Source: JAJDOD01 sp039024895 (GTDB taxonomy: Bacteria; Pseudomonadota; Alphaproteobacteria; Rhodobacterales; Rhodobacteraceae). From it: DNA of 64,000 bases. The notes under the pieces are model-generated. The model ran no database searches. It saw nothing but the letters and a program-made list of their open reading frames with translations, and was not told the origin of the DNA. Of this stretch, positions 34,221 to 44,400 are shown piece by piece. The DNA is taken from assembly GCA_039024895.1 (NCBI GenBank), contig JBCCPJ010000008.1:62001-126000 (forward strand), given 5' to 3'. A program made the translations under genes and the position numbers. Position 1 is the first letter of the stretch; every line of letters starts with the position of its first letter.

Positions 34221-35447
34221 ATGGCGACAATACACATCACGGAGGCCGGGCAGCTGCCCGTTTGGCGTCGCCCCGTGGCGCTTCTGGTGCTTATGGCGGC
34301 CGCCATGCCGCTTGCCTTTGCCACATGGTCCGCTCTGTTGAATAACTTCGTCATTGAGCGCGCCGGGTTCACAGGGGTCGAGATCGGGTGGCTTCATACC
34401 ATCCGCGAAATTCCGGGGTTCTTGTCCTTTGCCGTGATTTTCATCCTTCTGGTGATGCGCGAACAACTCCTCGGCGTTCTCTCCCTGATTACGCTCGGCG
34501 TGGCCACCGCCGTGACCGCCTATTTCCCCACATTCGGCGGCATGCTCTTTATCACCTTTATCTCATCGGTCGGCTTTCACTACTTCGAAACGGTGAACCA
34601 GTCGCTGCAACTCCAGTACATCAAAAAGGAGCGCGCCCCGCAGGTTCTGGGCTGGCTGGTGGCCGTCGGTTCCGGTGCGTCCCTTGTGTCCTATGGCGCG
34701 TTGGTGGCCACGTGGGATTACTTTGGGCTCACTTACAATACAGTCTACATGATCTCCGGCGGCGCCTGCGCCCTCATTGCCGTCTATTGCTGGGTTGCCT
34801 TTCCGCGCTTTGAGACCACGCCCCAACTGAGGAAGATGGTCCTGCGCCGTCGTTACTGGCTTTATTACGCCTTGCAGTTCATGAGCGGTGCCCGGCGGCA
34901 GATCTTCATCGTCTTTGCCGCCTTCATGATGGTTGAACGTTTTGGCTTTGAAGTTCACGAGGTCACCGCGCTTTTCCTGATAAACTATCTGGCGAACATG
35001 ATCCTTGCGCCCTTGATGGGGCGCGCGCTTGGGGTCTATGGCGAGCGTAATATTCTTGTTTTCGAGTATATCGGCCTGATCATGGTGTTTCTCGCCTATG
35101 GCGGCATTTACTATTTCGGCTGGGGTGTGGTGCTGGCGGCGTCTTTATATGTGATTGACCATCTACTATTTGCGATGGCTTTCGCGATGAAGACCTATTT
35201 CCAGAAAATTGCCGATCCCCAGGATATCGCACCGACCGCAGCGGTGGCGTTCACCATCAACCATATTGCGGCGGTCTTCCTCCCGGCGCTCCTTGGCTAC
35301 CTCTGGGTGGTGTCGCCGGGCGGGGTGTTCATTTTGGCGGCGAGTTTGGCGAGCGTCTCCCTCATTTTGGCGATGATGATCCCGCGACATCCGGCCCCCG
35401 GACATGAAACGGTGTTTTGTCGCGCTGTTGCGGCGCCCGCCGAGTAG
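34221..35447 (+). CDS. Major facilitator superfamily transporter
   Basis: A 408-residue inner-membrane protein with 12 predicted helices in two halves joined by a basic cytoplasmic loop (PRFETTPQLRKMVLRRRYWL, about residues 195-214). The substrate is not evident. Helix 1 is preceded by a 15-residue hydrophilic start. It stands alone between the exported protein and msrA, with no regulator beside it. Confidence 0.85.
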   Translation: MATIHITEAGQLPVWRRPVALLVLMAAAMPLAFATWSALLNNFVIERAGFTGVEIGWLHTIREIPGFLSFAVIFILLVMREQLLGVLSLITLGVATAVTAYFPTFGGMLFITFISSVGFHYFETVNQSLQLQYIKKERAPQVLGWLVAVGSGASLVSYGALVATWDYFGLTYNTVYMISGGACALIAVYCWVAFPRFETTPQLRKMVLRRRYWLYYALQFMSGARRQIFIVFAAFMMVERFGFEVHEVTALFLINYLANMILAPLMGRALGVYGERNILVFEYIGLIMVFLAYGGIYYFGWGVVLAASLYVIDHLLFAMAFAMKTYFQKIADPQDIAPTAAVAFTINHIAAVFLPALLGYLWVVSPGGVFILAASLASVSLILAMMIPRHPAPGHETVFCRAVAAPAE

Positions 35448-35501
35448 AAGCGCGGGTGCGGCGCCCCTATATTAAAAAAGAACCCGATAAGGAGGAAACG
35501 C

Positions 35502-36161
35502 ATGGTCTTTGGAATCCTGTCCCGTAAGTACAATATGGTCTCAGCCGAAGAGGCGCTGCCCGGTCGGCCCAATGCCATCCCCACCGCAGAAACCCATTTC
35601 GTGAACGGGCGCCCGCTGACGCTTGATGTGCCGGAGGGCCACGAGGTGGCGATTTTTGGCATGGGCTGTTTCTGGGGCGTGGAACGTATGTTCTGGAAGC
35701 TTAACGGCGTGCACCTAACCATGGTGGGATATGCCGGGGGGCACACTGAGAATCCGACCTATCAGGAAGTCTGTACCGGTCAGACCGGTCACAATGAAGT
35801 GGTTCGCGTGGTCTATGACCCGGGTGCCGTGAGCTACGAGAGCCTGTTGAAGGTGTTTTGGGAAGGGCACGACCCGACCCAAGGCATGCGGCAAGGCAAT
35901 GACACGGGCACGCAGTACCGGTCGGGGATATATGTGACGAGCGACGACCAGAAACGCGCCGCCGACGAGACCAAGGCCGAGTTCACGAAAGGTCTGGAAG
36001 CTGCGGGGTACGGGGCAATCACCACCGAAATCCTGCCGGCACCGGTGTTCTATTTTGCCGAGGATTATCACCAACAGTATCTCGCAAAGAACCCATCCGG
36101 GTATTGCGGCTTGGGTGGTACGGGCGTGACATGTCCGATTGGGACAGGCGTTTCAGGATAG
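35502..36161 (+). CDS. msrA: Peptide methionine-S-oxide reductase MsrA
   Basis: Repairs oxidised methionine by reducing the S-epimer of methionine sulfoxide. It has 219 residues. The catalytic cysteine is in FGMGCFWGVERMFW (about residue 56), with GYAGGHTENPTYQEVCTGQT and GHDPTQGMRQGNDTGTQYRS following. Cysteines in the C-terminal GYCGLGGTGVTCP supply the resolving pair. The start has a good AAGGAGG-type site. Confidence 0.95.
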   Translation: MVFGILSRKYNMVSAEEALPGRPNAIPTAETHFVNGRPLTLDVPEGHEVAIFGMGCFWGVERMFWKLNGVHLTMVGYAGGHTENPTYQEVCTGQTGHNEVVRVVYDPGAVSYESLLKVFWEGHDPTQGMRQGNDTGTQYRSGIYVTSDDQKRAADETKAEFTKGLEAAGYGAITTEILPAPVFYFAEDYHQQYLAKNPSGYCGLGGTGVTCPIGTGVSG

Positions 36162-36248
36162 GGTTGCGCCTGCCTTTGGCAGTCGCTACGCCGGGGGAGG
36201 TTTTACCTCCCCCGGACCCCCTCCAAGGTATTTTCGACAGAAGAAGAT
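36161..36248 (+). repeat. Dispersed hairpin repeat, copy a
   Basis: About 88 bp closely matching 52012-52099. It has a GTTGCGCCTGCC start, GGCAGTCGCTACG, a ten-base perfect hairpin (CCGGGGGAGG, 36191-36200, with 36206-36215), then ACCCCCTCCAAGGTATTTT and CAGAAGAAG. It lies between msrA and prmA. Confidence 0.75.
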
Positions 36249-36285
36249 GATTGACGGGCCGTACCCTGCGGCGTAGCGCGACGCC

Positions 36286-37170
36286 ATGACAACATGGACT
36301 GCTTTGACGACCGTTTCTGATCGCGCCCGTGCGGAAACTCTTGGGGCGGCTATGGAAGCTTTAGAGCCTCGGCCCCTCGGGATCGGCATCTTCGAGATCG
36401 AGGACGGTTCTAATACCTGGGAGGTGGGCGGTTACTTTACCGTTGCGCCCGATGCGGTTGGTCTGCCATTGCTTGCGGCTGCCCATGGGGCCGCCGAATT
36501 TGTGGTATCCGAATTGCCCGACACGGATTGGGTTGCCCATGTGCGTCGGGAATTGGCACCGGTCGATGCCGGACGGTTCTTTGTTTACGGATCGCATGAT
36601 GCCGCAAAACTGCCGCCGGATCGGATCGGTCTGTTGATCGAGGCGTCCATGGCATTTGGAACCGGTCACCACGGGACGACGCTCGGGTGTCTGCGCGCCA
36701 TAGACGGGCTGGCGTCGCAGTCGGTGGTCCCCGCGCATATCGCCGATATCGGCTGTGGCTCCGGCGTTCTGGCGATGGCGGCTGCGAGAGTCTGGGAGAG
36801 CGCGGTGATTGCCGCCGATATCGACCCTGTTGCGATTGGTGTTACGCGCGCGAACCTCGCGGCCAATGACTTGGCTGACCGGGTGAAGACCTGTGTGGCA
36901 TCGGGATTTGACGACCCACAATTGGCCGGGCCATTTGATCTTGTTTTGGCGAATATACTTAAAGGTCCTCTAATGGAACTGGCGGCAACAATGCGGTCTG
37001 TTCTGCGCCCGGATGGCCAAGTGATTTTAAGCGGATTGCTTGTGGAACAGGCGGACGATGTCATTGCACATTATGCGGATATTGGGTTCAAACTGCTCAA
37101 CCGTGAGGATATTGTTGACTGGTCGACGCTGATTTTGACCCCGAAAGACCCAATTTCGATCAAACTCTAG
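36286..37170 (+). CDS. prmA: Ribosomal protein L11 methyltransferase
   Basis: Trimethylates lysines and the N-terminus of L11. It has 294 residues. An N-terminal substrate-binding domain leads to a class I SAM domain with FGTGHHGTTLGCLRAID, DIGCGSGVLAMAAA (about residue 155) and LVLANILKGPLMELA, the NIL motif of PrmA. The ATG at 36286 lies 37 bp past the repeat element. It runs alone, convergent with nothing for 90 bp. Confidence 0.93.
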   Translation: MTTWTALTTVSDRARAETLGAAMEALEPRPLGIGIFEIEDGSNTWEVGGYFTVAPDAVGLPLLAAAHGAAEFVVSELPDTDWVAHVRRELAPVDAGRFFVYGSHDAAKLPPDRIGLLIEASMAFGTGHHGTTLGCLRAIDGLASQSVVPAHIADIGCGSGVLAMAAARVWESAVIAADIDPVAIGVTRANLAANDLADRVKTCVASGFDDPQLAGPFDLVLANILKGPLMELAATMRSVLRPDGQVILSGLLVEQADDVIAHYADIGFKLLNREDIVDWSTLILTPKDPISIKL

Positions 37171-37265
37171 CCTTTCAGGCGCTTCATGCCATACTAGAGC
37201 CGTATTCGACGATAATCTCCTTACCGTCGAAAACGTGTGTGTGTTTTGGTCTGGAGGTCGCTGTT

Positions 37266-37610
37266 ATGTCAGCGTCACAACATAGTGAGTTTGATCGTCG
37301 TATGCGCCGTATCACACGGCGCCATACCCAATTGTCGCGAGGGTATGTCACATCCGTGAATGATGACGGATTAGTCGTCGCGAAACCCAAACGTAAATTT
37401 AGCCGAGGCACGTTGCGTGGGATCGCCATCGTTGTCGTCATGCTGATGTTGTTTAAAGCTGTGCTGTTCAGCCAATTGGGCGCTTCCGCGTATGGCGAGC
37501 GCATCAACGCGCTTAACGAGGGCTCATTTTTCGAAAAGGCAGGTGCGGTGTTTATGTCCGCAGACCCAATCACAGTCTGGTTGGCGGGTAAAATCGGTGG
37601 GTATCTCTAA
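37266..37610 (+). CDS. Small single-span membrane protein of unknown function
   Basis: A 114-residue protein: a basic cytoplasmic N-terminus (SEFDRRMRRITRRHTQLSRG), one membrane helix near residues 54-73 (GIAIVVVMLMLFKAVLFSQL) and a 40-residue C-terminal part ending GGYL. I recognise no family. GGAGGT (37251-37256) is placed correctly for the ATG at 37266. A bidirectional terminator follows at 37634. Confidence 0.65.
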   Translation: MSASQHSEFDRRMRRITRRHTQLSRGYVTSVNDDGLVVAKPKRKFSRGTLRGIAIVVVMLMLFKAVLFSQLGASAYGERINALNEGSFFEKAGAVFMSADPITVWLAGKIGGYL

Positions 37611-37633
37611 GATACGGGGCGACACCGCATGAA

Positions 37634-37662
37634 AAAGGCCGGGTGGTTCGCACCCGGCCTTT
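37634..37662. terminator. Bidirectional terminator
   Basis: A perfect 12-base stem AAAGGCCGGGTG/CACCCGGCCTTT with a five-base loop has T-runs on both sides. It serves the convergent genes at 37266 and 37702. Confidence 0.88.
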
Positions 37663-37701
37663 TCGTTTTAGGGCTTTCGCTTTCTCTAGAAGCCCAAGAG
37701 T

Positions 37702-37905
37702 TCAAAAACGCTCGCCAACGATACGATCGATATCACCGCGGCAAAGACCGATATCTTCCAACTCCAGTGAAGTGAGTTTGGACAGCGCATTGCGCGTTCG
37801 ACGGGCTTCGTTCCAGGTCACAACTCTGTTCATCAGACCGCCCAACGACAACGTTGCGCGCGCAGACAGACCGGCAGGACGGGAACGGAAATGAGTATGG
37901 GCCAT
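37702..37905 (-). CDS. DUF1127 (YjiS-like) small protein
   Basis: A 67-residue basic protein. The C-terminal helix-turn RNALSKLTSLELEDIGLCRG is the DUF1127 signature. Small DUF1127 proteins in alphaproteobacteria have been linked to RNA binding and to stress and phosphate responses. The ATG at 37905 gives MAHTHFRSRP and normal length. The longer open frame to 37989 is not needed. Confidence 0.85.
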   Translation of the reverse strand: MAHTHFRSRPAGLSARATLSLGGLMNRVVTWNEARRTRNALSKLTSLELEDIGLCRGDIDRIVGERF

Positions 37906-38249
37906 AGCTAAAATTCCTGTGTTGCGTACGATGTTATTTAAGCGCCGCGTACGGATTTGGGAGTGCTCGAGCAAGCCCATTTTGAGCATGTCTGCTATGC
38001 AATTTCGTCATGCCGCAATTTGGTCATAAGTCGTTAACTTCAAACGGGAAAAACCCCTTTTGAAATGTCGTTTTCGATGCGGTTTCTGACGCATTTTATT
38101 CTACGTTGCAGGCCATGTGTCGAAATTTGGGCGTCGCGAACGTCGTGAGAATTTTCGTGGGCGCTAGCGCGGCAATCATCAAACGCCTTGGAAGATGTTC
38201 GCGTTTCGTGCTAATTTGAGTAAAACAGCACAGCGAGCAGATTGTGAAC
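37906..38249. other. Gene-free region between the DUF1127 gene and ruvC
   Basis: 344 bp with no credible protein. It must carry the promoters of both divergent genes. Two imperfect matches to the alphaproteobacterial LexA box GTTC-N7-GTTC are seen: GTTC-N7-GTGC at 38197-38211, about 40 bp before ruvC, and its reverse type GAAC-N7-GAAT at 38138-38152. Each has one mismatch in the eight fixed bases, so I do not call them sites. Confidence 0.4.
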
Positions 38250-38741
38250 ATGCGTGTGATGGGGCTGGACCCGGGGCTGCGGGCACTGGGATGGGGCATT
38301 GTGGACGTCTCCGGCGCGCGGTTGCGCCATGTTCAGAACGGCGTCATTCGAACGTCGTCTGGTGCTCTTGGCACGCGACTTGTGCAACTGTTCGATGCTT
38401 TGAGCGAGGTTTGGGACGCCTTCGCGCCCGATGCTGCCGCCGTGGAGCAGACCTTCGTTAATCGGGACGGGGTGGGTACGCTAAAACTTGGTCAAGCGCG
38501 AGGGATCGCAATGCTTGTGCCGTCGCGTGCGGGTGTTGAAGTTGGCGAATATGCCCCAAACGCCGTCAAGAAGGCAGTAGTCGGCGTGGGCCACGCGGAC
38601 AAGGGGCAGATCGCCCATATGGTGAAGATGCAACTTCCTGGGGTAGATATCGCGGGATCCGACGCGGCGGATGCGCTCGCGATTGCCATTTGCCATGCGC
38701 ATATGTTGCAAACAAAGTCTCGGGTGGAGGCGCGCGCATGA
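38250..38741 (+). CDS. ruvC: Crossover junction endodeoxyribonuclease RuvC
   Basis: Resolves Holliday junctions by paired cuts. It has 163 residues of RNase H-like fold with acidic active-site residues in MGLDPG (Asp7), AAVEQTF (Glu near 68) and SDAADALAIAICHA (near 138-141). The ATG at 38250 gives the family start MRVMGLDPG; a GTG two codons earlier is also possible. Its end overlaps ruvA by four bases (ATGA). Confidence 0.95.
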   Translation: MRVMGLDPGLRALGWGIVDVSGARLRHVQNGVIRTSSGALGTRLVQLFDALSEVWDAFAPDAAAVEQTFVNRDGVGTLKLGQARGIAMLVPSRAGVEVGEYAPNAVKKAVVGVGHADKGQIAHMVKMQLPGVDIAGSDAADALAIAICHAHMLQTKSRVEARA

Positions 38742-39382
38742 TCGGCAAGCTGACGGGCCGGATCGGATATCGCGGCAGCGATCACGTGCTGCTCGACGTG
38801 GGCGGTGTCGGCTATCTGGTCTACGTGAGCGACAGGACTTTGGCCGGTTTGCCGGGGCCAGGCGAGAGCGTGGCGTTCTATACGGATTTGTTGGTGCGCG
38901 AAGATCTCTTGCAACTGTTTGGCTTTCCGACGCTCGTTGAAAAAGAATGGCACCGGCTTTTGATGAGCGTGCAGGGGATAGGCGCCAAAGCATCGATGGC
39001 TATCCTTGGCACGATTGGGCCAGACGGGCTGGGGCAGGCGATTGCCCTCGGCGATTGGGCTTCCGTCAAAGCGGCGCCGGGCGTCGGGCCAAAGATCGCA
39101 CAGCGCGTGGTCAATGAACTGAAAGGCAAGGCGCCTGCGATGATGGCGATGCCGGGGGAGACGCTGGCGGACGTGCGCGTACAGGACACGGATCCGATTA
39201 TCGAACCGGTTCCCGCCGCGCCCCTCTCGACGGTACAGGCAGATGCCCTCTCCGCCCTCGGCAATCTTGGTTATGCGCCCAGCGAAGCGGCGGCGGCCGT
39301 GGCGGAGGTCCTTCGGGAGGCACCGGACGGCGAAGCGGGTGACGTCATTCGTGAAGCCCTCAAACGGTTGGCACCCGCATGA
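38738..39382 (+). CDS. ruvA: Holliday junction DNA helicase subunit RuvA
   Basis: Tetrameric junction-binding subunit that loads RuvB. It has 214 residues: an OB-fold start (MIGKLTGRIGYRG), two helix-hairpin-helix motifs (LMSVQGIGAKASMAILG and KAAPGVGPKIAQRVVNELKG) and a C-terminal RuvB-binding domain (ALSALGNLGYAPSEAAAAV). The ATG overlaps the ruvC stop. The gap of 85 bp to ruvB is larger than usual. Confidence 0.95.
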   Translation: MIGKLTGRIGYRGSDHVLLDVGGVGYLVYVSDRTLAGLPGPGESVAFYTDLLVREDLLQLFGFPTLVEKEWHRLLMSVQGIGAKASMAILGTIGPDGLGQAIALGDWASVKAAPGVGPKIAQRVVNELKGKAPAMMAMPGETLADVRVQDTDPIIEPVPAAPLSTVQADALSALGNLGYAPSEAAAAVAEVLREAPDGEAGDVIREALKRLAPA

Positions 39383-39467
39383 CGTGGCGCAGGGGAGCCA
39401 CGCGTTTTGAGCCGTCGTGTCCCGTCGGTATCGCCGCTGTACCTTTGGTCAAGTCCACGGAGGTGGC

Positions 39468-40490
39468 GTGAGCGAGCCCGACCCAACCCTTCGGCCCGAA
39501 CCCCGCCCGGAAGATGCGGACCGGGCGCTTCGTCCACAGACGCTGGATGCCTTTGTGGGCCAAGCCGACGCGCGGGCGAACCTGCGGATTTTCATTGAAA
39601 GCGCGCGGCAACGTGCCCAAGCCATGGACCACGCGTTGTTCCATGGTCCGCCAGGTCTTGGGAAAACCACGCTAGCGCAAATCATGGCGCGGGAGTTGGG
39701 TGTGAACTTTCGCATGACCAGCGGTCCGGTGCTGGCCAAAGCGGGCGATCTGGCGGCGATCTTGACCAACCTCGAAGCGCGGGACGTCTTGTTCATTGAC
39801 GAAATCCACCGTTTGAATCCCGTTGTCGAAGAAGTGCTCTATCCGGCGATGGAAGATTTCGAGCTTGATCTGGTGATTGGGGAAGGGCCGGCAGCGCGCA
39901 CGGTGCGGATCGAGTTGCAGCCGTTTACGCTGGTTGGGGCAACGACGCGACTTGGCCTGCTCACGACGCCCCTGCGCGACAGGTTCGGTATCCCCATCCG
40001 TTTGCAATTCTACACAGAAGACGAGCTTTTTCAGATCGTGGCGCGCGGTGCACGGTTAATGGGGGTCGAAGCGGCTGAGGCGGGCGCGCGCGAGATTGCG
40101 CGGCGCGCGCGCGGGACGCCGCGCATAGCCGGACGGCTCTTGCGACGCGTGGTGGATTTTGCCCTTGTTGAAGGCGACGGACGGTTGACCCAGGCTCTCG
40201 CCGACAATGCACTGACCCGCCTTGGGGTGGATGGGCTCGGGCTTGATGGGGCCGACCGCCGCTATCTGACGCTGATCGCGGAGCATTACCAGGGCGGGCC
40301 CGTGGGGGCGGAGACACTCTCCGCGGCCTTGTCCGAAAGTCGTGACGCCATCGAAGAGGTGATTGAACCCTATTTGCTGCAACAAGGCCTGATCCAGCGC
40401 ACACCGCGCGGCCGTATGTTGGCGCATCGCGCCTGGACACATCTTGGGTTGGCACCGCCATCGCGCGATGAGCAAGGACGCCTTCTATGA
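39468..40490 (+). CDS. ruvB: Holliday junction branch-migration ATPase RuvB
   Basis: Hexameric AAA+ motor for branch migration. It has 340 residues with LRPQTLDAFVGQ, Walker A GPPGLGKTTLAQ, DEIHRLNPVVEE, the TRLGLLTTPLRDRFG sensor region and a C-terminal winged helix (QQGLIQRTPRGR). The GTG at 39468 has GGAGGT immediately upstream and gives the normal length. In-frame codons further upstream to 39417 are leader. Confidence 0.96.
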   Translation: MSEPDPTLRPEPRPEDADRALRPQTLDAFVGQADARANLRIFIESARQRAQAMDHALFHGPPGLGKTTLAQIMARELGVNFRMTSGPVLAKAGDLAAILTNLEARDVLFIDEIHRLNPVVEEVLYPAMEDFELDLVIGEGPAARTVRIELQPFTLVGATTRLGLLTTPLRDRFGIPIRLQFYTEDELFQIVARGARLMGVEAAEAGAREIARRARGTPRIAGRLLRRVVDFALVEGDGRLTQALADNALTRLGVDGLGLDGADRRYLTLIAEHYQGGPVGAETLSAALSESRDAIEEVIEPYLLQQGLIQRTPRGRMLAHRAWTHLGLAPPSRDEQGRLL

Positions 40491-40607
40491 TTGGACGGCC
40501 AAAGTGGGTTAAGACTGCAAATGGATGCGCCCAAACCCATCCTTCTAAAGGCCTTAGGCGCTTGCGACCTAGGGCGGTGTCGTCTTCATTATGGCAAAGT
40601 TTGTGTC

Positions 40608-41234
40608 ATGTCGCCTGAAGCTGTTGAACACGCTTTCACACGATCGGACGGCAGTTACCTCTTCGCCCGTTGGGGACGTCCTATCGCACCGGTTGTTTTC
40701 GGCGTCGATGATGCGACCCTTTCGATTGTGAAGGGAGCGATTGAGGCGATCGCGGTCTTGGCCGATCATCGGCTGACCGACATGGACCCGGAACTTGGTG
40801 CAAACTTCATGGTCTTTTTTATCCGTGACTGGGATGAATTGGCGGCGACGCCTGACCTCGACCGCTTGCTCCCGGAGCTTCCCGAGCTTATTGTCCGGCT
40901 CAAGGCGGTGGAAGCCAATCAATATCGTGCTTTCCGCTTTGATCCTGACGGCGCGATCAAAGCGGCATTTGTCTTTGTGCGCATGGATGAAGCGCTTTCC
41001 GCGTTACCGGCAGAAGACCTCGCCCTGGCGCAAGCGGTGCAGACCATCGTTTTGTGGTCAGATGAAGCCTTCAAGGATCGCGGGCCTCTGGCGACGATAG
41101 ACGGGAAAGTCATCCTTAACCCAGAGGTTGCGGCCATCGTGCGCGCTGCCTATGACCCTGTGCTTCCAGCGGTTGCCACCGATCCAAGCCATGCGCTGCG
41201 CCTCGCGGCGCGTCTTCGAACCGGTACGAGTTGA
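40608..41234 (+). CDS. Conserved protein of unknown function, between ruvB and the OmpA-like gene
   Basis: A 208-residue soluble, acidic protein that I do not recognise. It has no signal peptide or membrane helix. Notable stretches are DGSYLFARWGRPIAPVVFG, LTDMDPELGANFMVFFI and FRFDPDGAIKAAFVFVRMD. The ATG at 40608 is preferred over the earlier in-frame start because the upstream part lacks coding character. It is co-directional with ruvB but 117 bp away. Confidence 0.65.
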   Translation: MSPEAVEHAFTRSDGSYLFARWGRPIAPVVFGVDDATLSIVKGAIEAIAVLADHRLTDMDPELGANFMVFFIRDWDELAATPDLDRLLPELPELIVRLKAVEANQYRAFRFDPDGAIKAAFVFVRMDEALSALPAEDLALAQAVQTIVLWSDEAFKDRGPLATIDGKVILNPEVAAIVRAAYDPVLPAVATDPSHALRLAARLRTGTS

Positions 41235-41471
41235 ACGAGCTGAGAAACGAGCGTGTTTGCGTTCTTTCTGCGGTTACTGCCGACATCTGCGGCACACGCC
41301 AAAGTTGTCTCTAACTCAAAGATAGTAGGGGGAAAGTGCCTGTGCTTTTCCCATAACACATCCCGAAAACCACAATTTAGTGAAAATTGAGCCAACTTTG
41401 TCGGTCAAGATGGGATCAGCGAAAATGTTTACGAGGGATCGCCACAAGCGGCGTGGACAGTGGGACAAAAA

Positions 41472-44400
41472 ATGACGAACAAGGCTCAAGCCGTTAGTTT
41501 CGACGGCGCTTCACCCTACAAATTGCCGACGGCAGCGCAAACTGTGCGACACGCCCATTGGAAAACGATCCTCTGTGCCGCGTCATTGTCCCTTGCAGCA
41601 CTGGTTCCAGCGAGCGCGCAACAGCGCTCCATCTTGAACACGGGGTTTGAGGACGGTCCGCAGTTTCCCGGACCCGGCGGTTTCTTTATCCGCCCCGACA
41701 CGTCCACGCTTGGATGGCTGTCAACCGACGGTGAGGTCGAAATCTGGGCCACCGGTCACTCAAGCCAGGCATCTGCTTCGGGCTCATATCACGCGGAACT
41801 AAATCCAAACAATCCGATTGGTTTGTATCAGGAAGTCTGTCTGACAAATGGTGAAGCGCTGTCTTGGTCATATGACCACGCGGCGCGGTCGGGGGGCGCA
41901 AATCCGCAGACTATCCTCTACGAGATTGTCAGCACTGATGGCGGCACAACACATCAAGTCTTGCAAAGCAGCAGTCTGCCGGCGCCTGCCAGCAATGTTG
42001 GCAACACATTCACAACACGTTCCGGAACGACGACCTATTCCGGCCCGACGGGCATCCAGCGTATGCAGTTCCGGTCAACCAATCCGGGGAGCTCCGGCAA
42101 CTTCCTCGACAACATCAGCTTAACATTGGTGCCCTACATTGAGCTGTCTTCTGGCACCGGGTCCGACTTGGAAGCGACCGGCGGCAATATGATCCAACTG
42201 GCGATCAGCGGGAATGTCACAGCGCCGCTATCGATCCCGTTCACGGTGACCGGTGGCACGGCGACCAACGGTGTCGATTATAATGTCACGGCAGGCAGTG
42301 TTTCGATACCTGCGGGGAACTATGACGGGTCGAGCGCGTCTTCGTTTTTCCCATTGCCGATTTCCATCGTTGACGACGGCACGCCTGAGAATGACGAAAC
42401 GATCATTATCGAGCTTTCAGCGACCTCGGGCCCTGCCGCGCAGGTTGCCGCATTGGACTGCTCTTCCGCGCCGATCACCCGTGCAACCTATACAATCAGT
42501 GATGACGACACAGCACCGGTTGCTTCCAACGATGTGATCTCAACCCCGACAAACGGGCCGGTTTCGGTCAATCCGCTAACCAATGATGGCGGTACGACGC
42601 TTGATCCGACGACCGTTGTTCTCACAGGCACGGGCGCGCCCGCCGGGTCCACACTCGCCCCTGACGGCAAAACCCTCACGGTGCCCGGTGAGGGCGTGTG
42701 GACGGTCGATCCGGCATCTGGTGTGGTAACCTTCACGTCCGAAGCAGGCTTCACCGGTCCGCTAACTGTGGCGGCCTATACGGTGAACAGCATTGGCGGG
42801 ATAACGTCCAACGAGGCGACCATCTCAGCGGCGGTAAACTCCCCGCCGCAAATTGAAGCGATCCAGGATTCTTTCGCGATTGATGATGCCGCGACGGGTG
42901 GCACAACACCGACGGTCGTTCGCAACGACAACCAGTTTGGCTCGCCAATCACCAACCCGAGCCTTGTCACGGTGACCCCGGGTGCGGCGCCAACCCCGGC
43001 GGCCGGATCAATCACGATGAATGGCGATGGCACGATTACGGTCGCGCCGGGCACGACGGTGGGCAGCTACAGCTATCCCTACCAGATTTGCGATGCCTCT
43101 GCGCCGACAGTCTGTTCGACCGCTTTGGCGACAGTGGTTGTTGGCGCCTCGTCCCTGATCGACGAAATCGAAGAAGACTTGGTCAGCGTCCTTGAAGATG
43201 ATCGCGCGGCGACGGTTTCTCGTCTCAGTGAGCAGATGAATGGGTTCGCGGCAAATGCCGGACAACGTCTGCGTGACCGCACGGGCCAGGGCGCTTGCCT
43301 TGCACAGGTGAACGCAATTCTCGATACCGACAACGTTCTGTTCGATACCGATAAGGCGATCATAAAGCCGCAAAGCGCGCGCGTTCTCGACGAAATCGCC
43401 GCGGTTCTCCGCGGCTGCGCGGGCAGTGCTTTCGAGATTGCAGGGCATACCGACAGCGATGCTTCCGATGCTTATAATCTGGACCTGAGTCAGCGGCGGG
43501 TGGATGCGGTGCTCCGCGCGCTTGCGGCGCGTGATGTTGACACGACCGGCTTTACGGCGCGGGGCTACGGCGAAAGTCGCCCGATTGCCAGCAATGCGAC
43601 CGCCGCAGGCAAGGCGCAAAACCGGCGTGTGGAGTTCCTCCCACTTGGCACTGACATGGTGGCCAACGGCTGCGAGAGCGATGTCCACGTCCGCTCGCTC
43701 GATGCAGCGGCGAACGGTGATGGCGCAAACGTCGACGGTCAGTTCCTGCGGGACACCCATGATTGCGCGCGAGACATTCGCACCGTTTACGAGGGCAGCC
43801 TGAGCTATCTCGATGTGGATGGTGGTGTCTCGCAGACCATGCTGAACCTTACCTATCGGCGCGAGCGTTTCACGGATGCCGACAGCATTCGCGGCTACTT
43901 TGCCGGAGCCTATCTGAGCAAAAGCAGCGTATCCGGTGTTGCGGAAGGCGATATCGATGGCATTGGTATCAATGGCGGCATCTACGGCGCGGATCGCCTG
44001 AACAGCGGCCTCTATGTCGATTACTACCTCGGCGCTGCCGTGGGTAAGCACGACTATGAGCTTGATTTCCAGGCCGTATCCGGACCTGTGACGGCCGGTG
44101 GTAAATACACCTATTACGCAGCCTTCGCGGGTGCGGCCATCTCTGGCGATCTTGAGTTTGGTGAAAAGACGGTCTCGCCCCGTGTCGGTGTCGACTATGT
44201 CTATGCGCCTGAAAGTGATGTGGATGTATCTTCGCTGAACGGCGCGCCAGTTAGTGGTTCGCTTGAGCTTTCCTCCCTCTCCGGCGGTCGGTTGTTTGCA
44301 GAGGTCGCGACGGAATGGGATGTGAACGAAGGGGCGGCGCGCCTTGGCGTAACCCCACGCGTGGCATGTTATGAGGCGCTCAACGGACTGGACAGGGCTT

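Noticed and set aside
38138..38211. LexA boxes before ruvC
   Set aside because: Both candidates have one mismatch in the eight fixed bases, and ruvCAB is not always SOS-controlled in alphaproteobacteria.
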